From Lethocerus indicus (taxonomy: Eukaryota; Arthropoda; Insecta; Hemiptera; Belostomatidae), in contig JACDQD010000011.1 in the NCBI GenBank assembly GCA_019843655.1, forward strand, positions 16,038,604 to 16,102,603: a stretch of DNA of 64,000 bases, given 5' to 3'. The notes under the pieces are model-generated. The model saw nothing but the letters and a program-made list of their open reading frames with translations, was not told the origin of the DNA and did not search any database. Below are positions 51,192 through 63,160 of this stretch, in pieces. The position numbers were made by a program, and so were the translations under genes. The first letter of the stretch is position 1. Every line of letters starts with the position of its first letter.

Positions 51192-53851
51192 ATAAGATCA
51201 TTTAAATAATTCCTGCAATACGACAAATTCCAACTGGCGCTCCAATTTTATTTCAGTTCCAACTACCTATACGTTGAACCGGAAACCATTTAGGCCAAAA
51301 GCAAGGGAGAAATAGAATAATAAAGTATGAATTAAGTTCTGATTTAATATAGTAAGAACTATCACAGCCGGATATTGGGTAGAATTCCAGTCATTAATGC
51401 CACGTTAATGAGTTAATTGACTAATGCGCCCGTATATTCCAATTGGCAGTGAAGTCTTAGAGTGGAACTCAACAGAGGTTCCAGACTGTTGTCGGAGCAA
51501 TAGCGACTTCAACCGCTTGGCATATACGAGATCGTTTCTACTCCTTTCACCGAGGTAGATTTAATGGTATACCTCTACAGGGAATAGATGAGAGGAATTA
51601 ACAATTTTGTTTCCCAGTCTCGCAGGGCAATGATCCCATTGTCTTGATGACATGGTTTTAGGCTGAAAGTTGAATTGCTCGAGAATTTTTTCGGAAAGTT
51701 ATTGTAAATTTAACCGGGCCTCTGGTATTAATAGTAAAAACAAAGCCAGGATTACATTTCGGTACGGCAGGAGTAATAATTATTTCATTATTTACTCAAT
51801 AATTTGGCATATGTGAGAGGAATACTGCTTGATGCCAGTACATCAGAATAAACTAAAAGTTGACTGGTTCTTAAAATTAGAAATCACTTATGGGGCCTTT
51901 GCCTTATCATTTATAGCTCGTTTGCTTTTATATCCCAGGGAAGTATATCTCTTATCCAGTGTATCTCAAGATAACACCAGATACATAGGAAAGTTCCTGT
52001 TTTAAATTTTCTGGACTTCATCAACGCAATAAGGGGTTATCTGCCATTTTTTTATATTCAATATTTCGTTACATTGGAAACAGTTTACAGACCGTTGTTT
52101 GCCACTTGGTCGTTGATTAATTTACACATTTCGTAAATATTAATCTCCTTTCTGAAGGTATTACTAAGCAAATAATCGTGTCTTTTAACTCCCTCCTGCA
52201 GATGTGCCACTCAACTCTCATTGAATTTTCGATTCGCTAGTGTATTTATTAACTTCATGTTGCAATGTTCCCTATAACAGGAATACGGCCGATAGGCCTG
52301 TTACGGGTGGAGGGGGTAAAAGCATAAGTGGATCGAAGTTGCAAAACTTTATTTACAAAAAAAAATCAAGTACTCGTGTTGCAAAAACTCGTTTATTTTT
52401 CACTCTATCCACAGACTAAATATTGAGTTTAGCCTTGAGGGACCATTAGAATCATTATTTATAAAGTCATTTCACAACATTTAACACTCATTTCGACATC
52501 CGGTCATTGGACTAGTGTGATATCAAATCCGTACGCCACATTTATTTTTTTTGTCAATCATTTATATTTTTTAATGCTAATTTAATTTATTTATTTTATC
52601 GAAGTTTATGAACGAACGATTGTAATTAATTATTATTTTTAGGCAATGAACGGATAGGAGGAATGTTAGTATAGATTAAGTAGTGGTATTCTATAATCCT
52701 TTCTAGCTATTAGGTATTTGAGATTAACTTGTAAATAGATAATTTTTTGTAGAGAAATAATAAAGAAAAAAATGTTTAGAATCTCAGGAATAAAATGTAC
52801 CCTAATGTATGTAGTTTTTATACTTTTTCCCTTATTTCTGTTATTAAATCACACTAGTTTACAAATCGGATCATGCTCTTGTATAAATTTGATTCAATGA
52901 AATTTAGAATGAAATTTATATATTAATTTAAGAGATACTTTTTGGTTTTTATTAGGGTTTGCAATGTTACTCTATCGATCTTGTTCACAAGTTACTTTGT
53001 GAGCTTAATTTTTTGTTACTTTTGCGTTTGTTTTCTCAACTCCATATTAAGCGAGATAATAAACGACAATGTAAGCCCTCTGGAATAACAACTGATAATA
53101 ATAATACCAACATACTTAGGATCGTGTTGTTGGCTTTTTAACAGAATTCTGATGGTGATGAAGGCGGGATGTAAAAACCGGTCTAATTCAGGACTAAATA
53201 GGCGAGCGTTTATCGTCCAACTTGAGCAACCTAACGGTCGTATCTTTGCGCCAGATACGGATCTTAGGCGTTGTGATTCCCACAATTTGCAACCGCACTC
53301 CCAATATGAAGAGCAGTTGGTTGGAGCGGAAGCCGACAAACTGGGACGTTTCAATTAAATACGTTGCACGAACGTAAAGAGAAAAAAAAGAAGCTCTATT
53401 TCCTTTTGGAATCGACTGAGATTGTAAACATGTGTCGCATACCTAATTATATGCCTACTGCCACGCACCGATACCAAACTTGACAAGCCAGGTGATTCAT
53501 TCTATTAAATGTTACAAAGTGTGACCAAAAATCAGAGAAAATCATATATAATTTTGGCCGAAATCAGTTACAGTTACATATTTCCTCTGTTGAATGCTAT
53601 TCATACTGCAGTTATGTTCATCTGACACAGATTTCAAACCTCTCCTGGGTGTGCCACGTAAGTTATCGCTAATCAGAGACTTATTAGGACAACTTTCTTT
53701 TACCTCTTGCAATAATCCTGCGTAGGCAGAAGTTAACTACCATCAGTTCAATTATATTGGACTATGCTATTTATAGAAGTATGCCATAAATTGTTTCCCA
53801 ATAATTTTACAATATTACATGAAATTAATATAGGGATAGGCACCTGTCTTG

Positions 53852-53946
53852 GCGGTCTAGCAAAAGACTAAACCAGTGAGAGGAGACAAAAACACACGAA
53901 ATCTACGGTATTCCAACCCCTCGCAGACCGCAAAACAGGTATTTTA
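53852..53946 (+). mobile_element. Solo outer arm of the satellite-cored element
   Basis: GGTCTAGCAAAAGACTAAACC, GTGAGAGGAGAC, AACACACGAAATCTACGGTA, TTCCAACCCCTCGCAGACC and AAAACAGGTATTTTAAA match the outer part of the arm at 39760-39978. No satellite unit is attached. Confidence 0.75.
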
Positions 53947-54123
53947 AAAAGAAAAATAAATACTACATAATATTGAGCTAAATATGTCAGATAAAAAACC
54001 ATAAATATTTTATTCAATCATCTGTTTAACAATACTAAAAATGCTTATTCACAGCATTGTGAAGATAAAACTATATGTAAGGAAAAGGTTATGTTTTATA
54101 AACTTTAAGAAAAAGAAGGAAGA

Positions 54124-55848
54124 ATGAAATTTATTATTTTAATATTGCTTGTATTTAGTAAGTAATTACTAATAAATTTAATGAATAACTTTTTAAACAA
54201 AATATATAATAAATTTGAATTTGGTTGAAGTAAAATGCGATACATTAGCTGACTTCCAGTTTTAGACCACCAGTTGAGGTCCATAGGAATTAATGAGTAA
54301 TAGTATTCGAATAGTATTGCATTAATGTAATTATTATAGTTATTTATTATAATATGGTATATTAAAATAATATTAATATTTACAATATTATGGTTAATTA
54401 TTCTGTGTAACTACCACCTCCTTTCTCTGGGGATCTTAAACTGCAATTTTGCAAATAACCCCACAAATGTATTTGGAAATGATTTTTCAGATTTTATAGT
54501 CGTTGAGCCGGCACAAGATTTGAACAGTCCAATAAAAATCGTACCAAAAAATGTGAGTACTGTAAGTGCAGATGTAATTTGAATAGCATCATAGATAACG
54601 GCCAAAGAATAATAATTCTGTAGATATTCAAAAGTGTGGTTGGTCAGGAAAAAAGAAAATTTGTTTCTCCGTTGGCGCCTTCGTTGCTCCCTAATCACTG
54701 GTACAAGCGGCAATTTTCCGGTACTCCTCTCGGAGACCCATCGATGACCGATCCGGATGCAATGAATGTGGCGGCCAAACAAGCCGAATTTCAGGGCCTA
54801 CTTCAGGACCTGTACGAAGCCGAAGCGGCTGTAAGTAAATTAGTAAAAGTACAGGAATTCCTTGATTTGTGCGGTTAATGGGTCCTCGAGATATACAGCC
54901 TTATAGAAAACCGCACTAATCAAACTCAATAAACCATGAAAAATAATTAAAGTTTAAAAAGACATTTGCTCAAAATGTACCTAGGTATGCTGCAATGCAT
55001 AATTTATGAATCATTAAAGGATATAGTTAATTTTAAAGGAAGGGTAATGTAAGCTTTATTTTTGGTAGAACCGTAGAAATGGTTCAACTGCATGATTGCT
55101 GCGTCTGCCGCTGAAGGCGCTATCGTCAATCACTAATACTTCCTAAGGTTCCCGTCGCTAAAAAAGGCGCACTAAACAAAATTTATTCCGTATTTTTCAA
55201 TCAATTAAAACTGCACTAGTTTTAGTATTTTTCCGCAAATAATTTTGTTTAGAGGCAGTTCGATCCCCCCCCCCCCCCACCGGTATTAGTTCTCTTTCCA
55301 CGTCATCCTTCCTCAAAGATTTTATAAAATTATTTTATAAACAATGCTACTGAGCAGGTGAGGATGGAAGCGAGCGAGGTTTCGAGGACGCAAGAGGTGG
55401 CGTCGGCGGCGGCGGACGCCCTGGAGGAGGCGACGAACAAGGTGCGGATGCTGAGCGCCGACCTGGAGGCGGCACAGGAGCGGGCGGCGGGGGCGGCGGC
55501 GAAGGCGAGGACGGCTCAGCTGCAGGTGTCGGCCCACGACAGGCTGATGTTCGAGGCCCGCCAGAGAGCGGACGCCCTGTCCGCCCAGATGGTCTCCTCC
55601 AGGCCGAACTGGCCTCCGCCCAGCAGAGCTACACCCTGGCTAACTCCACACAGCGGCTGGAGCGCCAGGGTCGCCTCCTGCCCCCCAGCTCGTACTCCGA
55701 ACAGCCCTTACGCGACATCCCACAGTACCAGGACTCGGCTTACTATCCTATTTCCCTCAGTAATCCCGCACTTGGTCCCTATTCTGAACGCTACTCTCCC
55801 TATAACTACGGCCAGAAAAAAACCAATTATCCTTTCTTGTACCTCTAA
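54124..55848 (+). CDS. Secreted alanine-rich heptad protein, tandem copy A (4 exons; frameshift in exon 4)
   Basis: Not recognised as a named family. Exons are 54124-54157 (signal peptide MKFIILILLVF), 54491-54552, 54624-54830 and 55358 onward, all GT-AG and in phase. Exon 3 holds a dibasic WYKRQ, a possible convertase site, then AMNVAAKQAEFQGLLQDLYEAEAA. Exon 4 is GC-rich and encodes a long Ala/Glu/Arg heptad stretch (EEATNKVRMLSADLEAAQER), probably coiled coil. At about 55597 one C is missing compared with copy B; as read the frame shifts and ends near 55858 after 166 exon-4 codons. The other frame continues the copy-B homology to a Tyr/Pro-rich tail ending NYPFLYL with stop 55846-55848. 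So this is either a recent pseudogene or an assembly error; the intended length would be about 264. A poly(A) hexamer lies at 55884. Confidence 0.7.
55260..55282 (+). repeat. Poly-C tract in intron 3 of copy A
   Basis: A long run of C before exon 4. A similar run lies at the matching place in copy B (about 59150-59161). Such tracts are prone to length error. Confidence 0.8.
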
Positions 55849-55883
55849 TAGTAAATAAGAATTTTTGATTGAATACAGAAAAT

Positions 55884-55889
55884 AATAAA
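55884..55889 (+). terminator. Candidate poly(A) signal, copy A
   Basis: AATAAA about 35 bases after the conserved-tail stop at 55846-55848. Its placement supports that stop, not the frameshifted one, as the ancestral end. Confidence 0.45.
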
Positions 55890-56587
55890 AATATTTTATC
55901 CGTGAACTCTAGTTTATTGGAAATATTAGAAATAAAAATGTATTCAAATATTGTCTATAGGAAATTGATTCGGTTCTTATTATTATAAGGAATTAAGGTA
56001 TTACTTGTTTAGTGCTCCACAAGAACTAGGAATCACATTATAATTTATTTAAAAATAAATGTTTATATTAAAAATGAAAAGCAGTTTTATTTCGGAACAG
56101 TTAGAACAGGATATTTATATTTTACTAGGTTTACTGGCTTTGCTCTGATGGTTCATATAATAATAATTCTTCAGTAGTGATATAATTACCTAAATCCATT
56201 AAACATTGAAATAATTTTTTGAAATCACTGTTATATTGAAAAGAAGTTCAAGAATGTATATAATTCTGGGCATAACTTCATTTATCAAGTATAATTTTGT
56301 CAATGCAGATCATAACAATTCTATATATTCTGAATATTTTATAGCAAACTCTGACACATTATCATTATTTGGTAATCTGTTTTTTTTTAATACAACACAA
56401 TTAAGCACAATATTTCAGCAGTTACTAATTAAATTTCTTGAATCATGTGTACCTGAGAATTCTGATCATTTCTATATTGTAATTTATTTACCATATGATT
56501 AAAAATATTTAAAATACAGATATCTTGAAATGTTATACATAGGGAAGAGATTTGATTTTATAACTTATGGGAAATGATTTGGGAAGA
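55890..56587. other. AT-rich spacer between the tandem copies
   Basis: About 0.7 kb containing an 88-codon AT-rich open frame (56236-56502) with no paralogue or recognisable domain, probably chance. The promoter of copy B should lie here. Confidence 0.5.
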
Positions 56588-59500
56588 ATGAAATTGATCA
56601 TATTAATTTTATTTGGATTTGGTAAGTTATTAATGTCAGAGGCTAATAAATATATTGTTGTTGAAATATTGAATAATTATAATTTTATTTCGAAGTTAAT
56701 TTTAAGACCATAAAGTTTGATTGCCATAAAGCATGACAATTTTTTTTAATGACATCAATTGCAATTTTAATTTATTTAGTTTTTCTTCTTACATTCTTTC
56801 ATTACACTTCATATTCTAAAATCTATTAATTAACGATTTTATTCGTTAGTTTTAATGGTTTTTACAACTAAAATAAATATTAAAAGTAGTATTTATATAA
56901 CATTAAAATATAAAAGTAAGGCTGAATAATTATTCAATTTTTTTCATAATTCGTTGATAAGATATATGATCCTTTTCAGATTTCATAAGTCCAAAGTTGG
57001 GGCAAGATCTGAAAATTCCAATAAAATCCGTGCCACAGAATGTAAGTACTATATTTCAGTACCATATCTGAACTACTGATTTCAATTGCCCATGATTTTT
57101 TAAAAATTTGTTATTAGTCAGACAATTTCATTTTAAAATTTAAAATTTATTATTATCACAATCTTATATGAATTAAGAATTATATGAGATTAGAAATAAT
57201 TCATTGTACAAGTATTTTTACAATGCTGAAATATACTTCATGAGTGCATTTCTGAAAAAATATGCACTATATTGAATCTGTGTTTTATTTTCAAATATTA
57301 TGACGTTTGTTCTAACATTTTTATTGTATTAAATCCAATATTTTTTGTTTGTTAAAAGAGTTTTTATTTTCTATGCCTGTTGGGTTTGTTGTGATATTTT
57401 TAATTATTTTCCTCAAGTTAATTTTGCATTGTACTCTATTTTTTTTTTACTAGTTGCAGGTTGGTATTGTTTTATGTACAATATTTTTTTATGTCTTGTG
57501 CTAGTACTATTTTTTCATTTAATTTTCCTCTTAAAAGAGGTTTCAAATAATTTATGTATATTTAAGTCTTCTGATATACTATATAGTGCTTTATATTTTT
57601 TAAGTAGTCACTTCTTTTTGTTTTCATTTAACAGAAATTATATAAGCCCTTATGTCTCCTTTTATTTCTGTTTCATTGCAAAATGCTTTTGTTGGATTCA
57701 CCCTACACACCAAGCTACTTGTTAGTTTTTCCTATTTTCTATTAGTAATTTATTTTGTATTCTCACACTGACATATGTTTGCTAATTAAATGTGGTTCCC
57801 AATGCGGCTTCAATTTTTGTTACGTTATTGCCTTACTGTATAATTATTGAAAGAATGATATGGTTGCCTAGAAACTGAAAAATGAGGTCGGACAAGGAAA
57901 TAGGAAGTTTGCCCCAGGTCTACCGTCGGAACGTTGGTTCCAGAACAACCGGTGGTACAAGAGGCAAGCATCCGGTATGCCACTTGTCGATCCATCGGTC
58001 AACGATCCTGCTGCAATGAATGTGGCTGCAAAACAGGCCGAATTGCAAGATCTACTTCACGAGCTGTACGAAGCTGAAGCGGCTGTAAGTAAATAAATGA
58101 ACAAAATCCTAAATCGACATGTTCCTTACTACTTCATTAATATCATTCATGGGACACTAATGTATTTTCCATGATCTGGTTAATAAAGTCATTCTTCTGT
58201 GGGAGTTCTGGAAGTGGGTGAATGAATGATTTTAATGTGAATGGAAAATCAAAGGTTTAAAATAATTTTCTTAGGTTACTATTCAGATATATATTCAATT
58301 GGATGCTTTGTATATATTTTATAAAATTCTGCAATTTATTTGATCTTATTATTAACTATTGCAATATTATTAACTAGTAATTAATAAAAATGAACACCGC
58401 GTTATTAGCCCCTAAAGTGCCAGATATACAATACAGCCTTGGGAACAACACATTGTTAGAGGTATCACTGTTGGCTGACGTTCATCAAAAGATTTCCTGT
58501 TATTGTTTCACCACGTCAATTATTCACTAATTTGACGGACGTAATAGAAAAAATAAACAAGAAAATAATTAAACCGGTGGATAGAGAAGCGAGCGGAGAA
58601 TTCGGGAGGAGCCGGGAGCGATCAATACGCATTCAGTCCACGAATGATTCAGAAAATTGTGAAAAAAATATTAAAATAAAAAATAATTTAAATATATATA
58701 TTGTGAAACGTCATATCCCAATGTTTGAAATTATTACGAATCGTTGAGTACAGGAAAAGCCTAGAGAAGTAACAGATCTGGGGACATACTAAAAGAGGGT
58801 CACGGTTAGCATGATTCGCGAAGTTGGAGTTTGGTGTTCGCTTCCTCCAATTGTATCAGTTCTTGAAAAGAATCTTTGCCCGCTATCCTCGCTCAAAGAG
58901 CTTATGAAATTGCTTTATGCCACTTTTTGTAATACAAATCTAATTAACAATGCTACGGAGCAGGTGAGGATGGAAGCCAGCGAGGTTTCGAGGAGGCGCT
59001 ATCGTCAATCTCTCTCTAATACTTCCTAAGGTTCGCGTTGCTAAAAAAGGCGCACTAAACAAAATTTATACCGTATATTTCAATTAATTAAAACTGCGCT
59101 AGTTTTAGTATTTTTCCGCACATGGTTTTTTTTTAAAAGGTTTGATGTTGGCCCCCCCCCCATCGGTTATATTAGTTCTCTTACCACGTTTTCCTTCCTC
59201 AAAGATTTTATAAAATCATGTTATACAACATTGTTGTAGTACAAATCTAATTAACAACGCTACTGAGCAGGTGAGGATGGAAGCGAGCGAGGTTTCGAGG
59301 ACGCAAGAGGTGGCGTCGGCGGCTGCGGAAGCCCTGGAGGAGGCGACGAACAAGGTGCGGATGCTGAGCGCCGACCTGGAGGCGGCACAGGAGCGGACGG
59401 CGGGGGCGGCGGCGAAGGCGAGGACGGCTCAGCTGCAGGTGTCGGCCCACGACAGGCTGATGTTCGAGGCCCGCCAGAGAGCGGACGCCCTGTCCGCCCA

Positions 59501-59779
59501 GATGGTCTCCCTCCAGGCCGAACTGGCCTCCGCCCAGCAGAGCTACACCCTGGCTAACTCCACACAGCGGCTGGAGCGCCAGGGTCGCCTCCTCCCCCCC
59601 AGCTCGTACTCCGAACAGCCCTTACGCGACATCCCGAGTACCCGGACCCGGCTCAAGCGGCACCTTACTACCCTTTCGACGTCCGTAATCCGGCACCGTT
59701 TCGGCCCGAGCCCGAACGTTACGTTAGGTATAATTACGGTCAGAATAAAAACACGAATTATCCCTTCTTGTATTTGTAA
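56588..59779 (+). CDS. Secreted alanine-rich heptad protein, tandem copy B (4 exons; frameshift in exon 4)
   Basis: Paralogue of the gene at 54124, same orientation and exon plan: 56588-56621 (signal peptide MKLIILILFGF), 56980-57041, 57872-58084 and 59271 onward. The first two exons have the same lengths and phases as in copy A; exon 3 is two codons longer (WFQNNRWYKRQ). Exon 2 shares the pattern QDL-x-x-PIK with copy A. Exon 4 is nearly identical in DNA to copy A over about 275 bases, far closer than exons 1-3. At about 59635 one base is missing relative to copy A (ATCCCGAG against ATCCCACAG); as read the frame ends at 59789 in unrelated Arg/Thr-rich sequence, while the other frame gives a Tyr/Pro-rich tail ending YNYGQ...NYPFLYL at 59777-59779. 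Intended length about 272. A poly(A) hexamer lies at 59793. Confidence 0.7.
58934..58998 (+). pseudogene. Vestigial duplicate of the start of exon 4 (copy B locus)
   Basis: About 65 bases repeat the end of intron 3 and the start of exon 4 (CAAATCTAATTAACAATGC, GAGCAGGTGAGGATGGAAGC, AGCGAGGTTTCGAGGA) some 308 bases before the complete copy at 59242-59306. After that the sequence jumps to intron sequence also seen in copy A at 55117 (GGCGCTATCGTCAATC). The AG acceptor is kept, so splicing here would give a short out-of-place tail ending near 59029. Confidence 0.75.
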
Positions 59780-59792
59780 AACAATTTGAAAT

Positions 59793-59798
59793 AATAAA
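59793..59798 (+). terminator. Candidate poly(A) signal, copy B
   Basis: AATAAA 14 bases after the conserved-tail stop at 59777-59779; it just follows the frameshifted stop too. Confidence 0.4.
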
Positions 59799-59938
59799 TT
59801 AATTTATCGGTTAGCGTAATTTGAATTAAAGTATTTAGGTCATAAACTTCAGGATCAAATATTATTTTACTGGCATCGACTTGTATAGGAATCAGAAACT
59901 GAGTCTCTACTGTGTTGACTGTTCTGTACAATTTTCAG

Positions 59939-60044
59939 TACCTACGAGGACAAAGTATACCTGTCGAAGATCGACGCGGAGGATCAAATGGGAAGAATGA
60001 GCCCGCTGGTCAGAAATTATTTCAGTCACCGCGTTTGTGCATAA
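59939..60044 (+). CDS. Possible unassigned terminal exon
   Basis: A good polypyrimidine tract and CAG acceptor (ACAATTTTCAG) precede an open frame beginning TYEDKVYLSKIDAEDQ and ending HRVCA before a stop at 60042-60044. The residue mix looks protein-like, but I recognise no family and found no upstream exon that would join in phase 1 other than by guess. It could equally be chance. Confidence 0.2.
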
Positions 60045-61328
60045 TTTCGATTAATATAAAATTTGGGGCTGTAACTATATCAAATTCAGAGTCTGGCTAG
60101 GAAAGTTAGGTCCGGTTAATTCCTTCCTGACTTGTCGATTCTGAGAATGAATTTCTTCTCGCCTTGAACTTTCGACTGCTTCAATAGCGGTAGGCCTCTC
60201 ATTAAACAGCTTTTAGCCTTAATCGTGTTCTAGCAGCAAACGCGATATTTTGGTTATTCTTTATCTTTGACTTTAATAACGTAACTTTTGCTTCTTGCGG
60301 ATTGATTAATTTCATATAGGACCATGTAAATATTACTATGTTATATTGTGTTAGCGACCAACGATGACGAAAATCTAATACGATTTATCATACTAGAGTG
60401 AACAGAATATCACGGGAATATTGAATATTTGATTTTTCAATTTTCCTATAAAAGCGTTCTAATTTTTCCCCTCATCGTTTAGCTTGATATTTTATGCTCT
60501 ACACAACATAATTATTTTCTTGTTCCGCTACCCCAACAAGAGTTAAAATCTCCAGTCATTTTATTCCGGAAAAACCTCGACTTTTATAATAGCATTTTCA
60601 GTATGCAATAATTTTCTATACTGGCTCCATTCAAGCGGCGACGTATAAGCCCGTTTGGGAGTGGCGCTAAAGGAGCTTTGTCATTGCTCTCTCAGTTCGG
60701 ATAGAGGTTAGTTTGCTTTCGACGACGCCTTCGGATATGGTCACGGGCGTGTCATTCATGAACTCCTCGAGGCGTTGAAGATTTCGATCTTCGACGACCT
60801 TACGGCGTTTCGCAAACTGTCCCGACAATGCGATATCGCAATAACGCTAAATTGCACAAAATTGCGACGACCGACTGGACCGCCGGCGGCTCACGTGAAT
60901 CACTTATGTCAGGATAGATATACGCCCGTTACTAGCAAGTGGCTAATGCGTTGCTGACATTTTATATATTCAAATATATCCGGGACTATACGCTATAGCG
61001 GCGGTATTTTGGCATTGCTCGAAAATGTTGATACAAATTTTTTACTACTCAAAGTTAATTTTCCTAAATAAATGTATAGAGTATCCTTTTTTAAGAAAAA
61101 ATTCGAAGTGTTCTAAAGGAGTTTTTTTATAAATTTCACTCGGGAAATACATTCCCGTGGGGAGAAAAATTCTCATCTATCCGGCACTAAGCGTTACGCA
61201 GTCAGCCTAGTCAATTGATTCAGACAAACTTATATAGATTTTTAATTCGTTCGAACTTGTACTTCCTGTATTACGTTCTTCTTCTCTTAAATAATTGGAC
61301 GGAAAACATTCTATTTGGGATGTCTTAA

Positions 61329-61450
61329 TTAGAGTTTATGCAAGCGGAAGTATGGGATAACAGTTTGAACCCAATTTGCAATATCTTTGGTAAGCGCAGG
61401 AATATCTTTGGAATGAGTACTCTGCCAACCATTTATTGGTGACACTATTT
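61329..61450 (-). mobile_element. Possible Ty3/gypsy integrase zinc-finger remnant
   Basis: One minus-strand frame reads KDIPALTKDIANWVQT followed by a short degenerate tail and a stop. KDI-x-x-W-x-x-T resembles the region just before the CxxC of gypsy-type integrases, but both cysteines are replaced. No polymerase, protease or LTR was found nearby, so this is at most a decayed scrap. Confidence 0.25.
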
Positions 61451-62173
61451 AGTTGTAAGGGTGCCAATTTTGGTATATTTATCTGTTGAATCGAATGGTT
61501 GGAATGACTGGATAGTTTAGAAATGAAGAATTTATATCGTTCATAATATCTTAATAGCATTGAATTATTCCTATTTGTATCGCCTTTGCGTTATCCTGGT
61601 TGCCACCGGCCATCAACGTGTTTAAGTACCTCTCGAATCTGCTGAAAAGTTATTGAAGACGAAAAGCAGAAATAGGTCTAGCGTATGTGAGACGGAAACG
61701 CGTATCTTAAATTGCACTATTTGTGCTTACGTCGGCCGTTCGTGCATTCTTTGGCCATTTTGTGAGGCCTTACTTGCTTCCTTAAACGTAAGGCGTTAGA
61801 GACCCATAATGGGGCTAGAGTTGTCACATGCCTGTACCTGGAAGCGAGTAGAGAGGATCTCATATGAGGGCCATGAATTATGGTCGTCTTGGCAAGAGGC
61901 CGAAAAAAACCGAAAGTTAGTGTTGCGAAAGCAAAGCGGAATGACAATATAGATGCTTTCACGATTATTTAAGCTATTTAACATCCGCATTATATCACAT
62001 ATTCTTTGTATTTAACGCAGTTCTGCATGCAACTAATTTACGGGTTGCAATGATAATTAAAAAAGCACACGCCTCCCCCCCCCCCGTCGACCATAACACC
62101 GTTTAATCTCACGACTAGAGTTGTTACTTTCACTTTCGGGATCTAGGATAGCTTTTGTCCGAAAGGCGTCGCT

Positions 62174-62372
62174 CTTAATTGCTAACTCTTCGTTTAGCAA
62201 TTAAAGGAAAATGTACAGATGGTAAGGGGTACAAGGAGAAAAATCCTGTAGCAATTATTGTCGGGCATGGGAGAGATATATGCCGCGCGGCTGCAACTGG
62301 GTTAATGGTCCGGCGGCCTTCGCGGCGACCAAGGGCCAGAAAACAACTCACCGACCTACGCTCTTGTGTAAG
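62174..62372 (+). other. Possible unassigned coding exon
   Basis: A GC-richer block bounded by an acceptor-like GTTTAG (ending about 62199) and a donor-like TGTGTAAGT (about 62366). The frame with the acceptor reads GKCTDGKGYKEKNPVAIIVG; another frame reads CNWVNGPAAFAATKGQK. No family recognised, and the two frames cannot both be right. Confidence 0.15.
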
Positions 62373-62646
62373 TACTCCAGAATAGAGAGAAGGAGAGTTT
62401 GCTTTCGATTTCTGTCAACGTTATATATATATATACATCAGTCAGTTTTTTTCACCGTTAAATTATTTTTCTACTTTCCATAAGATATCCAAGGACCGAC
62501 AAGCCCGAACGAATTAAGCCGTCTAAATATCTGAAAATTTATGTCTGCCGGCCTCGAAACCGCACTTCCGAACTTTAACATTTGGAGTGAAATCGAAACC
62601 ACGTTTGAACGATTTAGCTCGGAAAACCCGGTGCCGCCTTAAAGTA

Positions 62647-63160
62647 GATTAATGTGGATTAACATGGATTAACGTGGATTAACATGGATTAACGTGGATT
62701 AATATGGATTAACGTGGATGGATTAATATGGATTAACGTGGATTAACATGGATTAACGATTAACGTGGATTAACGTGGATTAACGTGGATTAAAGTGGAT
62801 TAAAGTGGATTAACGTGGATTTGGATTAATGGATTAACATGGATTATATGGATTAACGTGGATTAACATGGTGGATTAACGTGGATTAATATGGATTAAG
62901 TGGATTAATATGGATTAATATGGATTAACGTGGATTAAACGATTAACGTGGATTAACAGTGGATTGTGGATTAACATTGGATTAACATGGATTAACGTGG
63001 ATTAACGTGGATTAACGTGGATTAACGTGGATTAACGTGGATTAACGTGGAATAACGTGGAATAATTTGTATGATGGTGGATTAAGGTGAAGAATGGTCC
63101 ATTAAAGTTGAGTAAGGTAGATTATGGTGGATTAAAGTGGAGTAAGGTAGATTAAGGTTT
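62647..63160 (+). repeat. Decamer minisatellite GTGGATTAAC
   Basis: About forty imperfect copies of a ten-base unit, GTGGATTAAC or ATGGATTAAC, with occasional slipped units. From about 63060 the units decay (GGAATAAC, GGTGGATTAAGG, GAGTAAGGTAGATT) and the array fades out near 63160. One strand is clearly G/T-poor in C, giving strand asymmetry. Confidence 0.95.

Larger units (their letters stand above)
50924..54123. other. Intergenic spacer
   Basis: No gene recognised. It holds the 3' UTR of the CPAP1-like gene, an inverted-repeat arm at 53852-53946, and a hairpin-like stretch near 52278-52304 (AACAGG ... CCTGTT). Confidence 0.55.

Noticed and set aside
52278..52304. Palindrome AACAGG ... CCTGTT with an internal CGGCCG
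   Set aside because: Single short hairpin with no repeat or regulatory context.
54411..54782. 123-codon minus-strand frame
   Set aside because: Antisense of exons 2-3 of copy A, which have a paralogue with matching phases.
57345..57725. 126-codon hydrophobic frame resembling a membrane protein
   Set aside because: Lies in the T-rich intron 2 of copy B; Phe and Leu runs are expected from base composition alone.
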